Origin: Galbula dea
Taxonomy: Eukaryota > Chordata > Aves > Piciformes > Galbulidae
Reading direction: 5' to 3'
Assembly: GCA_013399015.1 (NCBI GenBank)
Contig: VWZX01001091.1
Span: 1 to 64,000 of the forward strand
DNA length: 64,000 nucleotides
Part shown: positions 1 to 12,507 of the stretch, piece by piece
How the letters are laid out: each line of letters begins with the position of its first letter
How positions within the stretch are numbered: position 1 is the stretch's first letter
Notes under the pieces: generated by a model
Database searches by the model: none
Seen by the model: the letters and a program-made list of their open reading frames with translations, nothing else
Told to the model about the DNA's origin: nothing
Position numbers and translations under genes: made by a program

Positions 1-235
1 TGTTGAACAGGAGAGGCCCCAGAACTGACCCCTGAGGTACACCATTCATGACCGGCTGCCAACCTGACTTGACTCCATTGAGCACAACCCTCTGGACTCG
101 GCCATCCAACCAGTTTTTGATCCAGCCAAGGGTGTGCTCATCCAAGCCACGAGCAGCCAGCTTCTCAAGGAGAATGCTGTGGGAAACTGTGTCAAACACC
201 TTGCTAAAGTCAAGGTAGACAACATCCACAGCCCT
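1..235 (-). mobile_element. CR1 LINE fragment (reverse transcriptase part), cut by the window edge
   Basis: Read on the minus strand, this is the middle of CR1 ORF2: the DFSKVFDTVSH-like block, the LDGRVQRVV-like block and the start of the GVPQGS block are visible in order. The 5' end stops near 235 at the block encoding VDVV. The 3' part lies before base 1. It is a non-LTR retrotransposon relic without function. An open stretch of about 80 codons continues through it, but the start and stop are accidental. Confidence 0.9.
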
Positions 236-3200
236 AAACACTTAGTTTCATTTCTTGTATGAGTATGTATGTGTATATATATGTGTGTGTGGTACACATC
301 AGCAGACAGCTCTAGGTAAAGTGGTAACAGTGCTTAGTGCCAACAGTTTTAAGCAGTGCTTCATCAACCGAACAGGAAGATTTTCAAGCAAGAGGTTTTT
401 TTCAAAATCATCTCTCCAGATCCAAGAAGCTACAGTTCCTCCTACCCAACTCCTGTGTTCATAGTGAGGATGAACCACCACCCAGAACACAGCAATCTGA
501 CTGTAAAGCACATGGGAGTATAATACTAATGCTACATTTGTCTCAGACATACTATATGCATAAAGGTGCTTCAGATATCCAAAATGACACACTGTAAACA
601 TTGCAGTGGTTTGTGAACCTTTTGACAGATATCTTCTTATACATACTTTTTCCAACATTAGAGCAGCTATTTTCACAATGCCTAACGTACTAGCTGTAGT
701 GTAACAGATATGGAAATGGGCACATGAGCTTGAGTGAGAAATTGTTAATGTAATCCAATGGCATATAACAAGGATATGGATTTTTAGCAAAAAGGAGAAA
801 TCAGTTTACTAACATGCTGTATGTGTTTTTTCACATGAGCCAGGTTATACCTTTGAGACTCAAGTCTGTAAACCATCTGTACAGCTTCTCTTTTGCAGAG
901 TTTAAGTACTTGATTACACAAAAATCTCTGTGGCTTTTGTGGTTCTTCTTTTTTCCCCCAAATATTCTAATATCCCATGACAAATTCAGATAGTTGATGT
1001 CACTTCCATTAGGCTGTGATACATTTACCCAAGGAAAGTGCTGAAAACTTCAGATTTTGAATATTTGTATCTAGGTAAAGGGAGTTCAGTCAAAAGTATC
1101 CCCAACCTTACCCAATTAAATTGATGTTCTGTTTTGCCTAGCATCCTCCTTCTACTGGTAGGTCCTGTGATTCTGCCACAGAGAATTCTGCTGCCCTCAA
1201 AACAAGTGTGAGAAATTGTATGACTATCAAAATGGACAGGCACCACCTCCTTGGCTGGAGCGGACACACAAGGTCTTCAGACATTTTCTAGGACCAAAAA
1301 GGTTCTGCTGAGTACCTGGGTATGTCCCTTTTTTTTTTTAAGCAGAAATAATAATGTCCTGATTAATTTCAAAGTGACAAACACTTAAGCATCTTCCTTT
1401 GGGTATTGCAACTGACATACTTGACTGTAGATGCCATCGTTGCCTTCTTGTGGCTGATGGCAGCCCTTCTGTGCCTGGTTTGCATTTCATTGCTACCCAT
1501 AACTCCTGCTGCTCTTTTGCCCCTGAAAGCTAATATATGCTAATATTTAATTACTATCAGTATTCTGTCACAGAATACAGCATGACTAAAATAAATCACT
1601 GAAGTGTGAACTGAGTCCTAGCCTTTTAGGAACAGGAATTCCCTTTCAAAGGGAAGATAGAGTACTAAATACGTGAGTTTGTAGGTGTATCTGCATGTGT
1701 GTTAGCTGCATTCATAGGTAAAAGAGAAACCTAAAGAAACTTCAGTGGCAGCAATAGTTTGCATCCTCCTCAGAAGTACAAACAAGAGACTCAAGTTACT
1801 CTGTTTTCTGTACTCCTTACTTATACAAACCACAAAATATGTAAAAGTTGCATTTGCAAGAGAACAAGAACTTCATAGATCAATGGAGTTTGTAATTCAT
1901 CTTCTCCTTTCAGAAGCAGAAGTGTTGAGTCCAGCTCAGGGTGGGGTTGTAAATTGCACTTTTTCATTCCTAGGAAAGTAAGGAGCTGCTAATGAACTGG
2001 ATGCTCATTACCTTCATTGACACTTGGCTGAAGGGTCACAGAAAGGATGATTCATGTCTAGTACACATCAAGTAGTCTTTGGCAAAGCCTTCGGTATCTT
2101 GATGGTAGAAGAACATAAATAGAATCCTTTTGGATGAATGTCCCAATGACATATGTCAGTTTGCTGTCAGCTTGAAATAGAAATTTAATACTGAATGTGT
2201 GGGGGAGTAAAAGCAATCTTCAATAATATTTATTGTTCAAATAAATAAAATAGTGACTGTTCAAAACAGCATTCTGCAAAACACTTCACAAAACCAATGT
2301 GTATTCCTGTTTAACTCTTAACAAACATATATTTTTAACCTGATATTTGCAATAATTCCTTTAGACTTTAAGATTCCCGGAGAAACATCCCAAATCTAGA
2401 AAAGTTTTCTTTCTAAATTTTATAGAGAACAGAGGGATCATTTTACAGCATGCTGGACTCAGTCTTATCCCTGCACAAGGAAGAAATACGTTGTCTGGGC
2501 CAATGGATATCTGCAATGTCAGGAAAGCTTTTGAGGACAGTACTTTCTCCTGAAAACGATGTCCTGAGCTTCATGTTTCTCAGAGTATGTTTTCTTGAAT
2601 TAGGTCTGTCTCAGAAATTGGTATGGAAATCATAGTGAGTGGTCACAGAGGGGAAGTACATCGTTATTGATGCAGATTCTCAGACTTGGACAGATAGATC
2701 TCATGATTTACTTTTAAATGCAAAAGATCTCGAGTGGGTTTTTTCTAACATTCTCTAGAGATTATTTCAAGCTCCAGAGGTAGATGTGGTGCACACTATT
2801 CTCCAAGCTAAATGCATAGCAGTTTTAAATTCTGCTTTTCATATTTAATTTGGTTTTGTGTTCTTGATCAAATACCTCTAAGATAATGGCAGTATGGAAT
2901 ATGTTTCTGTGCAGTGGAAATTGTTTTCTACTTGAGGCAGTCATGACATTTACATTGGGTGTGTGGATAGAACATGTCATATATGTGTATGGGATGGTAT
3001 CTGTGCAAAGGTATGAGGATAAAGCCTAATGATATTGGTAAGAGACAAGCAAGAAGCTTCTCAAAGCACTTTGCAGTTTCTCTCATCACAATGGCAAGCC
3101 TGGTCTGCTATTCCAGTACTTGGGAAGATGGTGCCATGTCAAATCACTGCAGAGTCACAGGCCCATTGGTAGTTCAGTGCAAAGTGGGTGGATGGTCGCT

Positions 3201-3289
3201 GGACATGACACTAGTGCTGCAGAATTATTTTACTTATGTCTGGAGCAGTGCTTGAACCCTAGCTATCTCTTCCTGGCCTTGCTGACATC
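236..3289. other. Unassigned single-copy stretch
   Basis: No gene or repeat is recognised. A short mixed TG/TA simple repeat lies at 257-292. An 8-bp perfect inverted repeat with a 3-nt spacer (GTATTCTG TCA CAGAATAC) lies at 1560-1578. A 163-codon minus-strand open frame at 299-790 is rich in Cys, His and Ile, has no recognisable motif, and is within chance expectation for this length of AT-rich DNA. Confidence 0.5.
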
Positions 3290-3395
3290 TGTGAGACTTT
3301 GCTGTGGACTTCAACAGAACCAGAGTTTCAACTCAGGTCTCCAGGTGTGAAAGGTTAATGCATTAACCCACTGCAGCATTTAGCTCCCCAGGCTT
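3290..3395 (+). repeat. Possible tail of an old amniote SINE
   Basis: The block from the 'tcaactcaggtctcc' text through 'taatgcattaaccca' resembles the end of MIR/CORE-type SINEs, where an 'acccaggtctcc' block is followed by a 'taaccact' block. It is short and diverged, so this is a resemblance rather than a firm identification. Confidence 0.3.
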
Positions 3396-3639
3396 GAAAC
3401 CTATTTCAATATATTTTAGTGCAAGTCAGTAAATATGACATTCAGAGGTGGTTCCCAAGAGAACAGGGTACATCAGAAATTGTGCTAGCATGAATAATGC
3501 ATATCGCAGGAATTTGTGAGACTGTCAAAAGGAAGGTATGACTTACCCAGAGTTTGTGTTTGAGGCAGTACTATAGGAATTGTAAATTGACAGAGCCTTT
3601 AAGAGTTTCTATATGCATAAACATATTTGTATGATGGTG

Positions 3640-3895
3640 ATACTTGGAGTCCCCAGCAGATTGTGAGCCCCATTGTGCCTGACACTATACAAGAACAGAG
3701 GGTCTTTCTCCACAGGACTTAACATGTAAACTCATAAGATGTATAAAGTGTTGCATGATGAAGTGCTGTTATTCTTATTTTACAAACTGAGAACCAGGGT
3801 GTAGAAAGGTTAAGCGATTTGCCCAGGAGCACACAGGATGCCTGTGGTAGAGTTATCCTCTGAATCCAGATTATCAGCTTCCTCAATCCAATTCT
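3640..3895 (+). repeat. Old MIR/CORE-like amniote SINE relic
   Basis: Blocks appear in the order seen in deep-branching amniote SINEs: 'gagccccattgtgcctgac', then 'actatacaagaacagag', then 'cttattttacaaactgaga', then 'gaaaggttaagcgatttgcc', then 'aggagcacacaggatg'. The last three match the conserved 3' half of MIR-type elements. The copy is clearly diverged, as expected for an insertion predating birds. The exact family (MIR1_Amn-like or another CORE-SINE) cannot be fixed by eye. Confidence 0.6.
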
Positions 3896-5608
3896 TTCAT
3901 GAAGTAAGAGCTTAATAAAGAATAATCAAAACTACGCTTAAAACCTGGTGATAGAGGGAACGAAAACACCTGACACTAGTTCTTGCAATAACATGGTGAT
4001 TGTGCCTTGAAAGTGTTAATGCCTCAGCAACAGGAAGTGACACACTTGCTCTTGCCTACTTTTATAACTTCAGTTTCTGCCAGGGGAAGAAAAAAAAACA
4101 ACCCAAACTGAATAAGTGATGTTCTTTCTGTGAAACTGAACAGAAGTTATAATGCTCTCTATTTCATTGACTGGCTATCCCACAGATGCCACTGTTCTAT
4201 AGGATGAACAGGAAACTGTAAAATCTTGTGCGCGCTCAAGTGCTGTGCATCCAAATTACTTAAAGTGAGGGCTCAGTTTGGGCTGACCTGTGCTATGTGA
4301 ACTATTTTCACCAGTGTGTGTATTTTGTGTGGGAAGCTGCAGCTCTTTGCATAACATGAACCCAGGTCTGTCTCTGTGACCAAGGAGCCACCAAATCTCT
4401 CTCTTTTTCAGAGCTTGAGGAGCTGCAGCATTTCAGGACTAGAACTTCTCATTTTAAGATTGGTAAATCCTGAGACTTAGTTTGTAACCTCTCCAGGGTC
4501 ATGTTGTTTTCCTGTTTTCTGAAGTGCAGGAAAAAATAGTAATTATTAACCCTTCTGCTGCCTTCTGACAGTGTGAATTGTGGAAACAGGCGCATGTCCA
4601 GTCTTGCATTGCTACTGTCAAGATGAAAAAAATTGTACTTTCCTGTGAAACTTTTTTATCCATTAGTATTTCAATAACAACAGAGGTTTTTAAAGAGATT
4701 TTTCCAGCCAAGAGAATGTGGATTTATTTTTCAGATCATTGACTTTGCTTATTTAAATTTTTTCCACCAAATAATTTCAGTTCCAACTTTCCTTCTCTCT
4801 TTTTTTCTTCTGTGAAAAAGACCATACTGAGGAAGAACTCCTACAAATAGGAAAAAGCTGACTGTAAAATCATGCAAAGCACCTGGGCCATCTTTAAAGT
4901 CTGAAACTACTTTTTTCCATGTTTCATTAAACTCTAGATCTCAAGTTGATGAATCTCTGCAACAGAACCCATTAACAACTGTTGGTAGCTAGAAAAATAA
5001 CAAAATAAAACCAGTGGGAACTGAGAGGTTGAACACATTTTCTTAGCTCTAACATTGCAAGATTCAAAACAGCTAATAAAAACAAGTTTAGATGAGAAAT
5101 CAGTTTTGCAAACTCTTGCATTTGCCTTAGCCTCACTGCAGTACAATTGATGACTTATGAGTAAAAAGCAGAGGAAGATACAGACAAGGCACAGTTCCTC
5201 AACTGTAGAACACCACCTAAACAAGGGCTTTAAAGACACTTAAAATTCAGAGTAGACAGTCTGAAGTGCTTTAAGAAGTTCAAAAGCTAGTACAATAACA
5301 TACTGTATCTTTGCTAGACTAGAGTGGCTGCAAAAGCTGTTATTTTAAATGTCTTCAATGTAGTTGATTGTGTGATGCTAATATTTAAGGAAGAACTTTG
5401 TCAAGTGACTATAAAATTGTTTTATAAACTGCAATAATATGAAATGAAGTTTACATGCACATTATCAGAATTTTAGGGTCACTTGTGTGAAAACCCTCCC
5501 CTTCATGAAATTGTTGTGAAGTTTAACTCACATGCCAAAAGATCAGTTTGATTATTGCCTGTGAAAGCACATCGGGCTTCCAACTTCAGCTGCCATGCTC
5601 TTTATTCA
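3896..5608. other. Unassigned single-copy stretch
   Basis: AT-rich sequence without a recognisable gene, repeat or RNA. Only short chance open frames are present, the longest about 100 codons on the minus strand at 4934-5239. Confidence 0.5.
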
Positions 5609-5660
5609 CTAGACTAGATGAACCTAATGGGTCCCTTCCAACTCTGGAGATTCTGTAGAC
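5609..5660 (+). mobile_element. CR1 LINE 3' end fragment
   Basis: The text 'actagactagatgaacc' followed by 'gggtcccttccaactctgg' and 'agattctgtag' is the terminal 50 bp of a CR1 in plus orientation. Nothing upstream is CR1-like, so this is a severely 5'-truncated insertion. It faces another CR1 (5932-6592) tail to tail across about 270 bp. Confidence 0.8.
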
Positions 5661-5931
5661 AAATACAAAAAAGGCTCAGACATATATCAGGTGAGTCCTG
5701 GCCTGAAAAATGAACTCATTCTGCAAATTATGTTCTCTTGCTCCAGAAACATGACTGATGTGCAGGTAGCTGTACCTAACTTCTCTGAGAAGATCAATTC
5801 TTACTACCCTTTAATCCTGCTCACCCTGCAAAGTCAAGGCAGTGATCTGAAAGGGAGTTCAGATCTTGTGTCATCCATGCAAGAGTTTTTTCATTTCCGT
5901 ATGTTCATGCCAGCCATGAAATACCAAATAT

Positions 5932-6592
5932 CACAGAATGTTAGGAATGGGAAGGGATGTTGAAAGATCATCTAGTCCAACCCCCTGCCACAACAGGGTT
6001 CCCTAGACCAGGTCACACAGAAGCGTGTCCAGATGGGTTTTGAATACCTCCAGAGAAGGAGACTCCACAATCTCTCTGGGCAGTCTGTGCCAGGGCTCTG
6101 GCACCTCAACTGGGAAAACATTTCTACGTGCATTCACACGGAATCTCCTATGCTTCAGATTACAGACATTGCCCCTTGTCCTGTCACTGGGCTTCACTGA
6201 GAAGAGCCTGACCCCATCCTTCTGACACACACCCTTCACATATTCAAAAGCATAAATGAGGTCACCCCTTAGTGTCCTCTTCTCCAAGCTAAAGAGACCC
6301 AGCTCCCTCAGCCTTTCCTTATCAGGAAGATGTTCCAGCCCCTTCATCATCTTGGTGGCTCTGTGCTGGACTCTTTCCAGCAGTTCCCTATCCTTCTTCA
6401 ACTGAGGGGCCCAGAACTGGACACAATATTCCAGATGTGGCCTCCCCAGGGTAGAGTAAAGGTGGAGAAGAACTTCTCTTAACCTACTAGCCACACCCCT
6501 TCTAATCCACCCCAGAATCCCATTAGCCCTCCTGGCCACAAGAGCACACTGCTGGCTCATGGTCATTCTTCTTCCATCATTCCTGAGATCCT
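5932..6592 (-). mobile_element. CR1 LINE, 5'-truncated, young type
   Basis: The 3' tail begins at the low-coordinate end ('tcacagaatgttagg', 'catctagtccaaccccctg'). The element then runs leftward-transcribed through the 3' UTR into the C-terminal part of ORF2, and stops near 6592 inside the block that other copies read as DLGVLVDGRMS. It shares its sequence type with the copies at 50.6, 52.4 and 62.7 kb, which marks one relatively recent subfamily. Confidence 0.95.
6003..6566 (-). pseudogene. CR1 ORF2 C-terminal remnant
   Basis: An open stretch of 187 codons encodes the region downstream of the reverse transcriptase catalytic core. The blocks QQCALVARRANGILGWIRR, YSTLGRPHLEYCVQFWAP, KKDRELLERVQHRATKMMKG and RELGLFSLEKR are seen in order. 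The frame runs to the natural end of ORF2 shortly before the 3' UTR. The endonuclease and catalytic core are missing because the insertion is 5'-truncated, so it cannot make an active protein. The apparent Met start is internal. That the frame is still open suggests a fairly recent insertion. Confidence 0.85.
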
Positions 6593-9210
6593 CAGGAATA
6601 TTTAAATGAAAATGTATGTTAGAAAATTTAGATAGGAATTTGTTTTGAGAAACTTGCTGGGATGCTTTGCAAAATCCAGGTATGCAATTCAGACTGAAAA
6701 CTCTTTCTCAGAAATGGTGAATCACACCTCTGAAAGCTTGACACTAGGCCAGAGTAGCTGGAAGCATGTTACAGTTGCATAATGCGTAATAGTCTTTTGA
6801 CTTACTGTCTTGGAACCTGTAACCATGTGTCTTGTATGAGTGCAGAGTTGATATTTGATGATTAGTAAATCCAGGAGATATCAACACAGTTTGAAAATGA
6901 AGTTCACAGTGCATTTACTGCTTGACTGCCAAAAAAAATTGAAATGCATCGTTCTCAGATGAAAAGAAAATGGCTAGGGTTACTGACTGGCTCTGTGCAG
7001 CACATGGAGTACTGTAGTTTTACTGTGTGATAATCATTGCTTCAGAACCTGTTTTCAATTACCAGCAAGTCCCAAGTCTGCTACTGACTCTGTCCCAGAC
7101 ATATAGCGTGTAGCATGAATTGGAGCATTGCATAACACAGAATGGAAGCTAAACAAAGCTATCTGAAAAGACAGATAATTTCCCAAACACTGTTAGTCTT
7201 CTAACCTGTGAGAAAACTCTCTTATTCTGAGAACTGAAGTGTTGAGATTGCCTCCAACTTGAAATCATTAAGCTCTGTTTTATTAATTCAGCCTATGTGA
7301 TGCCGATCTCTATCATTTGTTTTTCTTAATTTATGTGCATTAAAGCATTGCCCAGAGGCTTGAGAAATGTAGAGAGAGCTTTCAGAAGGACACAACATCA
7401 ATGCCTATCGGTGAATGAAATACTTCACAGGAGCAAGGGTTCATTCCTTGCCTTAAATGGGCAAGTGAAGTTTTCAAAGGATGTGTCTATAGAAGGCCAA
7501 CCTTCACAAACAGTAGAAATGAAAGGGGAGCTGGCTAAGGAGAAAAGAAGGTAATTATGATTGTGAGGGCTAAGAACCAGAGAAGTGTCTGGGAAAGACA
7601 TTTAAAAATGCAGGGGGAAGAGATGCAGTAATTAACAGCAGGGGCACGGAGATATTGTTATGTTTTCCTGAATAACTGATGTGCAGACTGGGGCTCTGAG
7701 GCACAATTCAGTTATAATGGCTTCATGTGTTCTAACACATCCACTACTCTAACTGCCCTAATGTGGGCAACTCTCTCTGCAACTGCTCTAACCCTGCTGC
7801 ATCTACAAGATTCCACGAATTACTAAAAGCTAAACCACATTATCTTGCAGTTGAAGTGGACAAAGAGTCTGCATGTGACTTGTTACTGCAGGTCAGCTGC
7901 TGTTACCTGTTCCATCACTGTAATTTAAGACAGTCAAGCCCTAGGGGACAAATAGAGACAGAACTCATTGGGATGGATTAGAAAAGCTATTCAGGAAATG
8001 AAGGCCACTTTTGCATATTCTCCTCTTCCTACATGTCTAATGCTGCTCTTGGTTCTGGTATTACAAACTCTTTAACAAAACTGAACCCTTCCTAGGCCAA
8101 CAGATCTTATTCTGTGTTGCATTGCAACTGCTTTCTGTTTGTGCAACCTGCACATTTCTACTTTCCCATAGTTCTTCCTCGATAAGAACTGTTTGGGGCT
8201 TGGGTGGAGAGAGGCATTCTGGCTGGGACTATTTCATTCATCGTGCCAGCATGTCTGTTGGCAACAACCAACTAGTATATCTAACAACGATATGACTGGT
8301 ATTCCTAACCTCAGTATTTCTACCTTCTCTTCTGGAGAACTTTGGGTTTTAAGGAGTGCTTAAGCTTTGACAAATTTTGGCAACAGCTATAAATCGACTT
8401 TATTTAATACCCGGTATTTCCCTAATGCATTTAGTTTCAAAGGATCTTAGGTTTGTTTCTGTACATTTGGTAGATGTCCAGCTTTTATGTCCTTGCAATA
8501 AAATGGAAATAACACAGATGGGTCTGTATAAATGGCCGTATAATAATAATATATCAATGGAAACTTTGCTAGGAGAGGACCCTGTAAAATGTAATTGTAA
8601 GTGTGCTCTCAGGCAGAATGCACCAGACAGAAGAAACAAGCAGAGCAAGATCAAGAATATTCTTCATTTCAGATGTAAATGTTGGCAACTGGACCTGCTC
8701 TACAAATTCACAAACTAACTGAAGCAGCTGAAAAATTACCTACGTACAGACCCTATACTAAGCTAAAATCCAATATATGCTGTACTGCATAGCTTTCCAA
8801 AGTAGATTAGAAAGAATGAGGGTGACTTGTATAGTAGAGGGGCCAGGGAGATCCAATAACACTAAAATATTTAATGTTTCCAGGAAGGATTCAAGGCTGG
8901 CTGTGGTAACTAGTAAGCTGGTGACTAGGCATCACGATACAGGCAGATGGCAATCTTTGAGCCAGTAGGTTTGCCTTAATAATTGTAAGGAGAGTACAGG
9001 TAAAACAAAAGGTTCAGCACTCTCCCTTTCTGGGTATTAGAGTTAGTTATTTCTGAATTAATAGGGTATTAGACAAATACGAACACACTATAACTCATTC
9101 TGGTATTTCCAAGTGACTTTGTCAGGAACTCAAAAAACAAAAGTATATCCAGAAAATTACCTTTAGGAGACACTGGTATTGTTTCACTATAACTAAAATG
9201 CATTAGCTTT
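6593..9210. other. Unassigned single-copy stretch
   Basis: No recognisable gene, RNA or mobile element. The open frames present (up to 113 codons at 8377-8718) have no recognisable motif. Confidence 0.5.
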
Positions 9211-9437
9211 TCATAGAATCACAGAATGGTAGGGGTTGGAAGGGACCTCTGGGGATCACCTAGTCCAGCCCCTCTGCCAAAACAGATTCACCTAGAATAG
9301 GTTGCACAGGATTGTGTCCAGGTTGGTTTTGAATCTCTCCAGAGAAGCAGACTCCACAACCTCTCTGGGCAACCTGGTCCAGTGCTTTGTCACCCTCAAT
9401 GGAAAGAAATGTTTCCTTTTTCTTTAACTTAAGTGTG
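9211..9437 (-). mobile_element. CR1 LINE 3' end fragment
   Basis: The tail 'tcatagaatcacagaatgg' is followed by 'ggttggaagggacctctgg' and 'cctctctgggcaacctggt', read from the 3' end of a minus-oriented CR1. The copy is about 230 bp long and keeps only the 3' UTR and the last codons of ORF2. Confidence 0.95.
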
Positions 9438-10835
9438 AGAAAAAGCAACCACTAAGAGGCATTTTTCTAGCATCTGAAAAAAAAATAATCTGCCAGATAG
9501 TTTCCATTTACAAAAGTGGTGACCAAAAATCTGCTTGTTGAAAAGAAAAATTAATATAGCCTACTTAAGCTACATCCATGTATACTTAGCATCAGTGAGA
9601 ATTGTTCAGTCTTAGAGTAATAAAATGTTTTTATAAACATGGAGTAAATGACTAAGTTTAGGAGTTTTTCTAGTCTAAGTTACAGTATATAATCACTGTA
9701 AGACTTCTGAACTCAGTAAGGTGATAGTTTCCATGCACCCATTTATATTTACCTGGTTTAAGATGAAGCATTGCCACTGAAGTTTAGGGCAAAAATGTTT
9801 GTATGTATGCAAGAGTTTACTTTCAGATGGTGTCTCCCTATCTCACACAACTCTGTCACAGCTCCACTTGCTGTTACTCTTTTCACCAAACAAAGTAGAT
9901 TCCAGTAGTTCCTGTGTAAGATCATTTGAAGAACCACTGGCACCTGCCTAGTATTGTCCTTGGTTACAGCCAGTTTAAAAGTAATTTCCATGTAAACTGA
10001 AAGGATTTTTTTTTTTCTCAGACTGATTTTGGGTAATTAACATGCTGGTGAAATTACAGCACAAAATAGCTTCAGAGGGCTTTTCTTACCATCAGGGGGA
10101 TGTGTTCCTTCGGGCAATGGTAGTGGTAGGAAATCTTTGGCTTCTTACACTTCCTCTCTGAGAAGCAGGTTTGAGCTGAGAATGCATTTGTCAATGGGTC
10201 TGCAGCATGATGGGGTGACTGACATCTTCCTGGCACCCACAGGACATAGCACAGGTTCAGACTGTACTCCTGGTCAGACTGTACTCCCTGGTCCTGCTGC
10301 TTTTGCTGGGACCCATGTATATATTTGGGGAAGAAAAGATGACACGCTGCTCCTGGTCCTAGCATGCTTTCCAGCACTGATGTGAAGTGAGCCTGAAAAG
10401 ATTCAGGCTTGAGAGAAGCAGCTGTATTTCAGGTTGTAAAGATGAAGATCTAGCCTTTTAACCGTGAGGCAGGAAAGAGAAGCACATTCCTTTCAAGCAA
10501 GACCAATTCAGTCTTTCTATATCAGCCTGGCTTGTGGCAGTGGGAAGCTTAAAAGGAGAAGATGCTTTGGGGAACATTCAGAATCAGTTACTTTCAAACA
10601 ACGTGGATGATGGTGAAGGACTTGAAAAGTTATGCCTCATCTACAAACACTTAGACTACAGCTGCCTGGGAGAGAGGAATTGAACAAATTCTTTTCCCCT
10701 TGTTTTTTTATCGGTTCATATATCGAAGACTCTCTGTTCTTGGGGACTAAACTTAGAAATCTGCTCTTAAAAATTGCAGCATTTGATTTCCCAGGAAGGT
10801 AAAACTGCCTCTGTGAATGAGATATTGTAATACCG
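9438..10835. other. Unassigned stretch with a short tandem duplication
   Basis: Mostly featureless. A 17-18 bp unit (CAGACTGTACTCCTGGT and a copy with one extra C) is repeated in direct tandem at 10258-10292. A poly-T run lies near 10007-10017. Confidence 0.5.
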
Positions 10836-11400
10836 TATCCTGGGCTGCATCAAAATAAGCAAAGGACTTGATTCTGCCCCTTTACTCCACTCTGGTGAGA
10901 CCCCACTTAGAGTACTGTCTCCTGTTCTGGAGTCCTCAGCATAGGAAAGACATGAAGCTGTTGGAACAGGTCCACAAGAGGACACAAAAATGATCAGAGG
11001 AATGGAGTATCTGTGCTGTGAAGAAAGACACAGAGTTAAGGTTGTTCAGGCTGGAAAAGAGGAGGTTCTGGGAAGACCTTATTGAGGCCTTTCAGTACTT
11101 AAAGGGGGTTTACAAGAAAGATGGGGACAGTCTTTACGGTAGGGTCTGTAACGACAGGACAAGGGATAATGGTTTTAAACTGAAAAAGGCTAGATTCAGA
11201 CTAGATGGAAGGAAGAAATTTTTTTTACTATGAGGACAATGAAACACTGGAACAGTTTGCCCAGATAGGTGTCAGATGCCACATCCCTGGAAACATGCAA
11301 GGTCAGGTTGGATGGGACCTTGAGCAACCTGATCTAGTTGAAGGACTAGATGATCTTTGGAGGTCCCTTCCAACCCAAACCGTTCCATAATTCTATGATC
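10836..11400 (+). mobile_element. CR1 LINE, 5'-truncated
   Basis: The plus-strand CR1 begins in the block around 'ctgggctgcatcaaaataag' and passes through 'cactctggtgagacccca', 'gatcagaggaatggagta' and 'gaggcctttcagtacttaa'. It ends with 'ggtcccttccaacccaaac' and the 'ttctatgatc' tail. Frames are broken by several indels and stops, so it is older than the copies at 6 and 53 kb. Confidence 0.95.
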
Positions 11401-11706
11401 AACTTTTTCCAAATCCAGAATTGATCAAAGCTTTAAGTTTAAATCTTGAAATAGGGCAAACTTTTTGCCTGATTGGGCAAAACATTGGTGTCTGAACATA
11501 AAGAAACAGAAGACATTGTTACTTCCATCATAGGTCAGTTCTTCAGCTCATAACCTGTGCCTTGTGTTTCTAGACACCCCCACTCTGCACTTCCTGCCAG
11601 GAAGCCAAGGAAACATTCTCTTGGACAGTTTTTGTTAGTGTCTGCTAGCAGGCAGTTTCCAGCTGTATTTTTATTTTTTCAGCCTAATACAAATTCCACT
11701 GGGATC

Positions 11707-12507
11707 TGGACAGGCTGGATTAATGGGACAATGTTCAACAAGGCCAAGTGTTGGGTCCAGTACTTGGATCACAACGACCCCATGCAATGCTACAGGCTTG
11801 GGGCAAAGTGGCTGGTAAGCTGCCTGGTGGAAAAGCAGCTGAGGGTGCTGGTCAACAGATGGCTTGATAATGGGCCAGCAGTTGTGCCCAGGTGGCCAAG
11901 AATGCCAACAGTACACTGGCCTGTATCAGCAACAGTAAGGCTGGCAGGATTTGGGCAGTGATTGTCCCCCTGTACACGGCACTGACGAGACCACACCTTG
12001 AATACGGCGTTCAGTTTTTGGCCACTCACAGCAAGAAGGACACTGAGTTGCTGGAGTGTATCCAAAGAAGGGCAACAAAGCTGGTGAAAGGTCTGGAGCA
12101 CAAGTGTTGTGAGGAGCAGTCGAGGGAACTGGGGTTGTTTAGCCTGGAGAAAAGGAGGCAGAGGAGAGGCCTTATCGCTCTCTACAACTACCCAAAAGTA
12201 AGTTGGAGTAAGGTGGCGGTCGGTCTCTTCTGCCAGGAAACAAGTCATAGAGCAAGAAGAACAGCCTTATGTTGTGCCAGCAGAGGTTTCGATTAGATAT
12301 CGGGGGGAAAAAAATCACAGAAAGGGTTATAAAACTTTGGAACAGGCTTCCAGGGGAAGTGGATGTGTCACCAGCCCTGGAGGCATTTAAGAGACCTGTA
12401 GAATATGACACACAGGGATATGGTTTAGTGGTGGACTTCTCAGTGTTAGGTTTATAGTTGGATTCAAAGAATAGTTCAGTTTTGAAAAGACTCAATGATT
12501 CTGTGAT
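11707..12507 (+). mobile_element. CR1 LINE (CR1-Y-like), 5'-truncated
   Basis: It starts at 'ggacaggctggattaatgg' and continues through 'atgttcaacaaggccaagtg', 'acgagaccacaccttgaata' and 'agcctggagaaaaggaggc'. It ends in the CR1-Y-type tail 'gtggacttctcagtgttagg' plus 'caatgattctgtgat'. It lies in the same orientation as the CR1 300 bp upstream but belongs to a different subfamily, so the two are separate insertions. Open frames of up to 134 codons in it are fragments of ORF2 or shadows. Confidence 0.93.

Noticed and set aside
299..790. 163-codon minus-strand open frame, the longest outside CR1 that starts with Met
   Set aside because: No domain or motif, composition rich in Cys, His and Ile, overlapping open frames on the other strand, and an open run of this size is near chance expectation in 64 kb of six-frame sequence.
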